NCBI GenBank assembly: GCA_026416535.1
Contig: JAOAFA010000107.1
Span: 1 to 35,647, forward strand
From: Deltaproteobacteria bacterium
GTDB lineage: Bacteria; Myxococcota; SpSt-1050
Direction: 5' to 3'
Length of the DNA stretch: 35,647 bases
The translations under genes were made by a program, and so were the position numbers. This document shows, piece after piece, positions 33,335 to 35,647 of this stretch (position 1 is the first letter of the stretch; the number at the start of each line of letters is the position of its first letter). Under the pieces are notes generated by a model, which worked only from the letters and a program-made list of their open reading frames with translations, was not told the origin of the DNA and ran no database searches.

Positions 33335-33352
33335 AAATTGGAGTTTTGGAGA
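33335..33352 (+). repeat. Intergenic motif copy 3
   Basis: AAATTGGAGTTTTGGAGA, with GGCGACAT upstream at 33295-33302, as in copy 1. It lies 58 nt before moaA. Confidence 0.4.
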
Positions 33353-33374
33353 TAAATTGGGATATAGATTTTGA

Positions 33375-33403
33375 TTTACAAAAGTTATTATGAGGATTAA
33401 AAA
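33375..33403 (+). promoter_or_regulatory. Candidate promoter directly before moaA
   Basis: TTTACA (33375-33380), 17-nt spacer, TAAAAA (33398-33403). The -10-like box is weak (4/6) and ends 6 nt before ATG 33410, the same geometry as the promoter at 25448-25476. Confidence 0.3.
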
Positions 33404-33409
33404 TATAGT

Positions 33410-34402
33410 ATGAATTTATCTTTTATGGAGTATGATGACCGACTTATATTAAGGAAGTTTGAATATCTAAGGATTTCTGTGACAGATGGGTGTAATCTGA
33501 GATGTCTGTATTGTAATCCCGAAAAAAGAGAAAAGATTTCGTCGCTTTCAAAGAACTGGCTAAAGCCAGATGAGATAAAAGAGATTGTAAAATTATTTAC
33601 AAAATTTGGGACGAAAAAGGTCAGAATTACTGGTGGGGAGCCTCTCGTGAGAGGTGATATTGTGGACATAATTAAGTTGGTCAGTTCAGTTGAGGATGTC
33701 AGTGAGGTGGCATTAACTACAAATGGGATTTTTCTCAGATATTATGCCAGATTACTGAAATCATCAGGGCTTACAAGGGTCAACGTGTCTCTCCCATCTC
33801 TGTCTGATGTAAGATATAGAGAAATTACAGGTGGAGATGTTGAGACGGTGTTGGACGGAATCAGAGAGACGATCGAACAAGAGATCAAGATAAAAATTAA
33901 TACTGTTGCTTATGGAAAGGAATTGCTTGATGAGATTCCTCTGTTTATTGACTTTCTGAAAGAGTTTAAAGTTCAGATAAGATTTATTGAATATATGCCT
34001 CTTTGTGTCGGGGGATACAAGAGGGAGAAGTTTTTGGACTTGGAAAATATAGAGGGGCTTTTGATAGATAAATATGGCTTCAGAAAATCTGAATATAATA
34101 GATACATACGCTCTGGGATATATACAAGAGATGATTTGAAGGGTGAAATAGGTTTTATAAGGCCTGTGACAAGGCAGTTTTGTGATATATGCAACAAGAT
34201 AAGGATCAGTTCGAAAGGTGAATTAATCCCCTGTCTGTTTTCAAGTAAAAGATTGAATATATTGAAACTAAATGAAAAGACAGAAGAGGAAATATTAAGA
34301 AAGGTCGTTCTGTTTATAAAAAGTACATACACAAAACCCGACATCAAGTCCATTATTGAGAGAGACGAAATCCGTTCCAGGATATACGAAATCGGAGGAT
34401 AA
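33410..34402 (+). CDS. moaA: GTP 3',8-cyclase (radical SAM)
   Basis: 330 residues. First step of molybdenum cofactor synthesis: radical SAM conversion of GTP to 3',8-cyclo-GTP. The N-terminal cluster motif is CNLRCLYC (C28, C32, C35), followed by RITGGEPLVRGDI; the second 4Fe-4S site is FCDICNKIRISSKGELIPCLF with three cysteines. The protein ends in GlyGly (YEIGG), the conserved tail that reaches the active site. Start at ATG 33410; ATG 33425 would remove five residues. No good Shine-Dalgarno (GAGG is 14 nt away). Followed after 3 nt by moaC-moaB, so cyclisation and rearrangement enzymes are made together. Confidence 0.95.
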   Translation: MNLSFMEYDDRLILRKFEYLRISVTDGCNLRCLYCNPEKREKISSLSKNWLKPDEIKEIVKLFTKFGTKKVRITGGEPLVRGDIVDIIKLVSSVEDVSEVALTTNGIFLRYYARLLKSSGLTRVNVSLPSLSDVRYREITGGDVETVLDGIRETIEQEIKIKINTVAYGKELLDEIPLFIDFLKEFKVQIRFIEYMPLCVGGYKREKFLDLENIEGLLIDKYGFRKSEYNRYIRSGIYTRDDLKGEIGFIRPVTRQFCDICNKIRISSKGELIPCLFSSKRLNILKLNEKTEEEILRKVVLFIKSTYTKPDIKSIIERDEIRSRIYEIGG

Positions 34403-34405
34403 AAG

Positions 34406-35314
34406 ATGAGGGATATTTCAGATAAGTTTGCTACATTAAGGATTGCGGTTGCAGAATCAATAGTCAGAGCTAAACCAGCATCTGTTAAGGCAGTAAAATC
34501 AAAGTCCCTTCCGAAAGGAGATGCAATGACAGTTGCAAAGGTAGCAGGGGTGCTTGCGGCCAAAAATGTCCCTCAGATAATCCCATATTGCCATGATATC
34601 CCGATTGATTTTGTGGATATAGGATTTGAGTTTTGTAAGGACAGAATCCGAATAACGTCGATGGTGAAATCAATTTATAAGACGGGTGTTGAGATGGAAG
34701 CCCTTACCTCTGTAGCTGTTGCCGCACTTACAGTCTATGATATGCTAAAAATGGTGGATGAGAATATTTATATTGAGAGTATAAGGCTTATAGAAAAGAG
34801 CGGCGGGAAAGGTGATTTTAGTGAGAAATTTTGGAAGAGGATTAATGCCGCTGTAATAGTCCTCTCTGATTCGGTGTATAAGGGTAGAAAAAGAGATGAA
34901 TCTGGAAGTATCATTGCTGAAAGACTAAAAGCGGAAAAAATCAATGTGAAGATTTATGAGATAATGCCTGATGATAAAGAAAAAATTCGAGGAAGATTGA
35001 TAGAACTGTGTGATAAAGAGAGAATAGACCTAGTCATTACTACCGGGGGAACAGGGCTTTCAAAACGAGATAATACACCTGAGGCAACGCTAGATGTAAT
35101 TGAGAGAGAGATTCCCGGAATCCCTGAGATTATCAGATCTTATGGTCGCCAGAGAAACCCGTATTCAATTTTATCTCGGGCTGTTGCAGGGATAAGAGGA
35201 AATACAATCATAATAAATCTGCCCGGCTCAAAAAGGGGTGTCGAAGAGTCGCTCAATATTATTACTCCTGTTATAATTCATTCGTTTAAGATGCTATATG
35301 GAGAGGGTCATTGA
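34406..35314 (+). CDS. moaCB: MoaC-MoaB fusion: cyclic pyranopterin monophosphate synthase / molybdopterin adenylyltransferase-like
   Basis: 302 residues with two domains. MoaC (about 1-145): DISDKFATLRIAVAES, PKGDAMTVAKVAGVLAAK, IPYCHDIPID, TGVEMEALTSVAVAALTVYDM and SGGKGDF; the catalytic His of the CH motif and both active-site lysines are kept, while the usual LCHPL is YCHDI and GGKSGD has lost its serine. MoaB/MogA-type domain (about 147-302): AVIVLSDSVYKGRKRDESG, ITTGGTGLSKRDNTPEAT, and INLPGSKRGVEESL. MoaC makes cPMP from MoaA's product; MoaB/MogA adenylates molybdopterin. GGAGG lies before ATG 34406. Such moaCB fusions are known in other bacteria. moeA overlaps it by one base. Confidence 0.93.
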   Translation: MRDISDKFATLRIAVAESIVRAKPASVKAVKSKSLPKGDAMTVAKVAGVLAAKNVPQIIPYCHDIPIDFVDIGFEFCKDRIRITSMVKSIYKTGVEMEALTSVAVAALTVYDMLKMVDENIYIESIRLIEKSGGKGDFSEKFWKRINAAVIVLSDSVYKGRKRDESGSIIAERLKAEKINVKIYEIMPDDKEKIRGRLIELCDKERIDLVITTGGTGLSKRDNTPEATLDVIEREIPGIPEIIRSYGRQRNPYSILSRAVAGIRGNTIIINLPGSKRGVEESLNIITPVIIHSFKMLYGEGH

Positions 35315-35647
35315 TGATTTCGTATGAAGAGGCTTTGAATAAAGTTATGAAAAATATAAAACCTTTGAATTCAGAGGAGTTAGATATCTCAGAGGCGATA
35401 TTTAGGTACCTTTTTAATGATATCTACTCACCATCAGATATGCCGAGATTTGATAACTCTTCAATGGATGGATATGCAATAAAGTCATCCGATACAATAG
35501 GAGCAAATAAAAGATCACCTGTTGTTTTGAGAGTTGTAGGGGTGGTAAAGACAGGGGTTAAAAACAATAAAATGATAAAAAGTGGAGAGGCATTGAGGAT
35601 TTCAACCGGTGGCAGAATTCCTGAAGGGGCAGATGCAGTAGTAATGA
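35314..35647 (+). CDS. moeA: Molybdopterin molybdenumtransferase, N-terminal part (partial)
   Basis: 111 codons from ATG 35314, running off the window end. MISYEEALNKVMKNIKPLNS starts the protein; MPRFDNSSMDGYAIKSSDT and the final RISTGGRIPEGADAVVM are the MoeA domain I/II signatures (family PxFDNSAMDGYA and RIxTGAxxPxGADAVV). MoeA inserts molybdate into adenylated molybdopterin. GGAGAGGG precedes the start, which shares the TGATG with moaCB. The catalytic centre and C-terminus are outside the window. Confidence 0.95.
   Translation, partial: MISYEEALNKVMKNIKPLNSEELDISEAIFRYLFNDIYSPSDMPRFDNSSMDGYAIKSSDTIGANKRSPVVLRVVGVVKTGVKNNKMIKSGEALRISTGGRIPEGADAVVM

Larger units (their letters stand above)
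32696..33409. other. Gene-poor region between the sensor gene and moaA
   Basis: 714 nt with no well-supported gene. Contents: an imperfect 45-nt dyad (32773-32817), a 15-bp tandem repeat (32921-32950), a short hydrophobic frame at 32993-33106 (37 codons, no ribosome-binding site), a coding-like but start-less 31-codon stretch ending at TGA 33390-33392, an inverted repeat TTCAGTCT (33254-33261)/AGACTGAA (33328-33335), and the third copy of the intergenic motif (33335-33352). It may be decayed sequence plus a structured moaA leader. Confidence 0.45.

Noticed and set aside
1-35647. CRISPR arrays, insertion sequences, tRNA or rRNA genes
   Set aside because: No regularly spaced repeats of 20-40 bp, no transposase frame, and no tRNA-like T-arm or acceptor pattern was found by eye on either strand.

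Overview
The window is AT-rich bacterial chromosome that is densely packed with genes on both strands. It comes from a diderm (Gram-negative) organism: it encodes lipid A and inner-core lipopolysaccharide enzymes (WaaA, a family 9 glycosyltransferase, LpxK, an LpxL-type acyltransferase) and a TamB/TamA-like outer-membrane assembly pair. Several families point loosely to the old Deltaproteobacteria or Myxococcota: a zinc-ribbon plus FHA protein, a membrane sensor with what looks like the MXAN_5187-type C-terminus, a HAD-IG 5'-nucleotidase and paired ArsA/Get3-like ATPases. GatCAB implies indirect Asn- or Gln-tRNA charging. A DUF438/hemerythrin/PAS sensor and a likely PPi-type phosphofructokinase fit an anaerobic or microaerobic, energy-limited life. 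I cannot name a genus.

Layout. (1) 1-9117, plus strand: one tight operon of ten genes: end of ribF, yihY-like, DUF438 sensor (5' end frameshifted), mntP, two Get3/ArsA-like ATPases, waaA, heptosyltransferase-like GT9, lpxK and an lpxL-like acyltransferase. (2) 9101-9973, minus: a DMT-family transporter. (3) 10207-11652, plus: HAD-IG nucleotidase. (4) 11743-16027, plus: gatC-gatA-gatB-mtnA behind a good sigma-70 promoter. (5) 16028-16400: intergenic stretch with a perfect 18-bp palindrome and a hairpin. (6) 16401-24041, plus: tamB, a seven-POTRA TamA/Omp85 protein and a nitroreductase. (7) 24042-25851: low-density minus-strand region with two decayed reading frames (one with a SIR2-like NAD-binding start) and one exported unknown protein. 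(8) 25852-28766, minus: pfk-purE-purC-unknown membrane protein. (9) 28835-29989, minus: zinc-ribbon/FHA protein. (10) 29990-31015: 1-kb intergenic region with repeats. (11) 31016-32695, plus: sensor protein. (12) 32696-33409: another gene-poor stretch. (13) 33410-35647, plus: moaA, a moaC-moaB fusion and the start of moeA (molybdenum cofactor synthesis).

The most interesting observation is the adjacent Get3/ArsA-like pair. Each protein has lost a different key active-site residue: the first keeps the signature lysine but lacks the switch-I aspartate, and the second is the reverse. This predicts an obligate heteromer with one composite ATP site. The pair sits inside an operon that otherwise builds the Kdo-lipid A anchor of the outer membrane. 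Other points of note are a Glu-to-Asp change at the catalytic base of WaaA, class II (animal-type) PurE next to PurC, an odd GGNDT signature in the phosphofructokinase, several genes with no Shine-Dalgarno whose -10 box lies only 6-18 nt from the start codon, and a small family of divergent intergenic repeats around the sensor gene.
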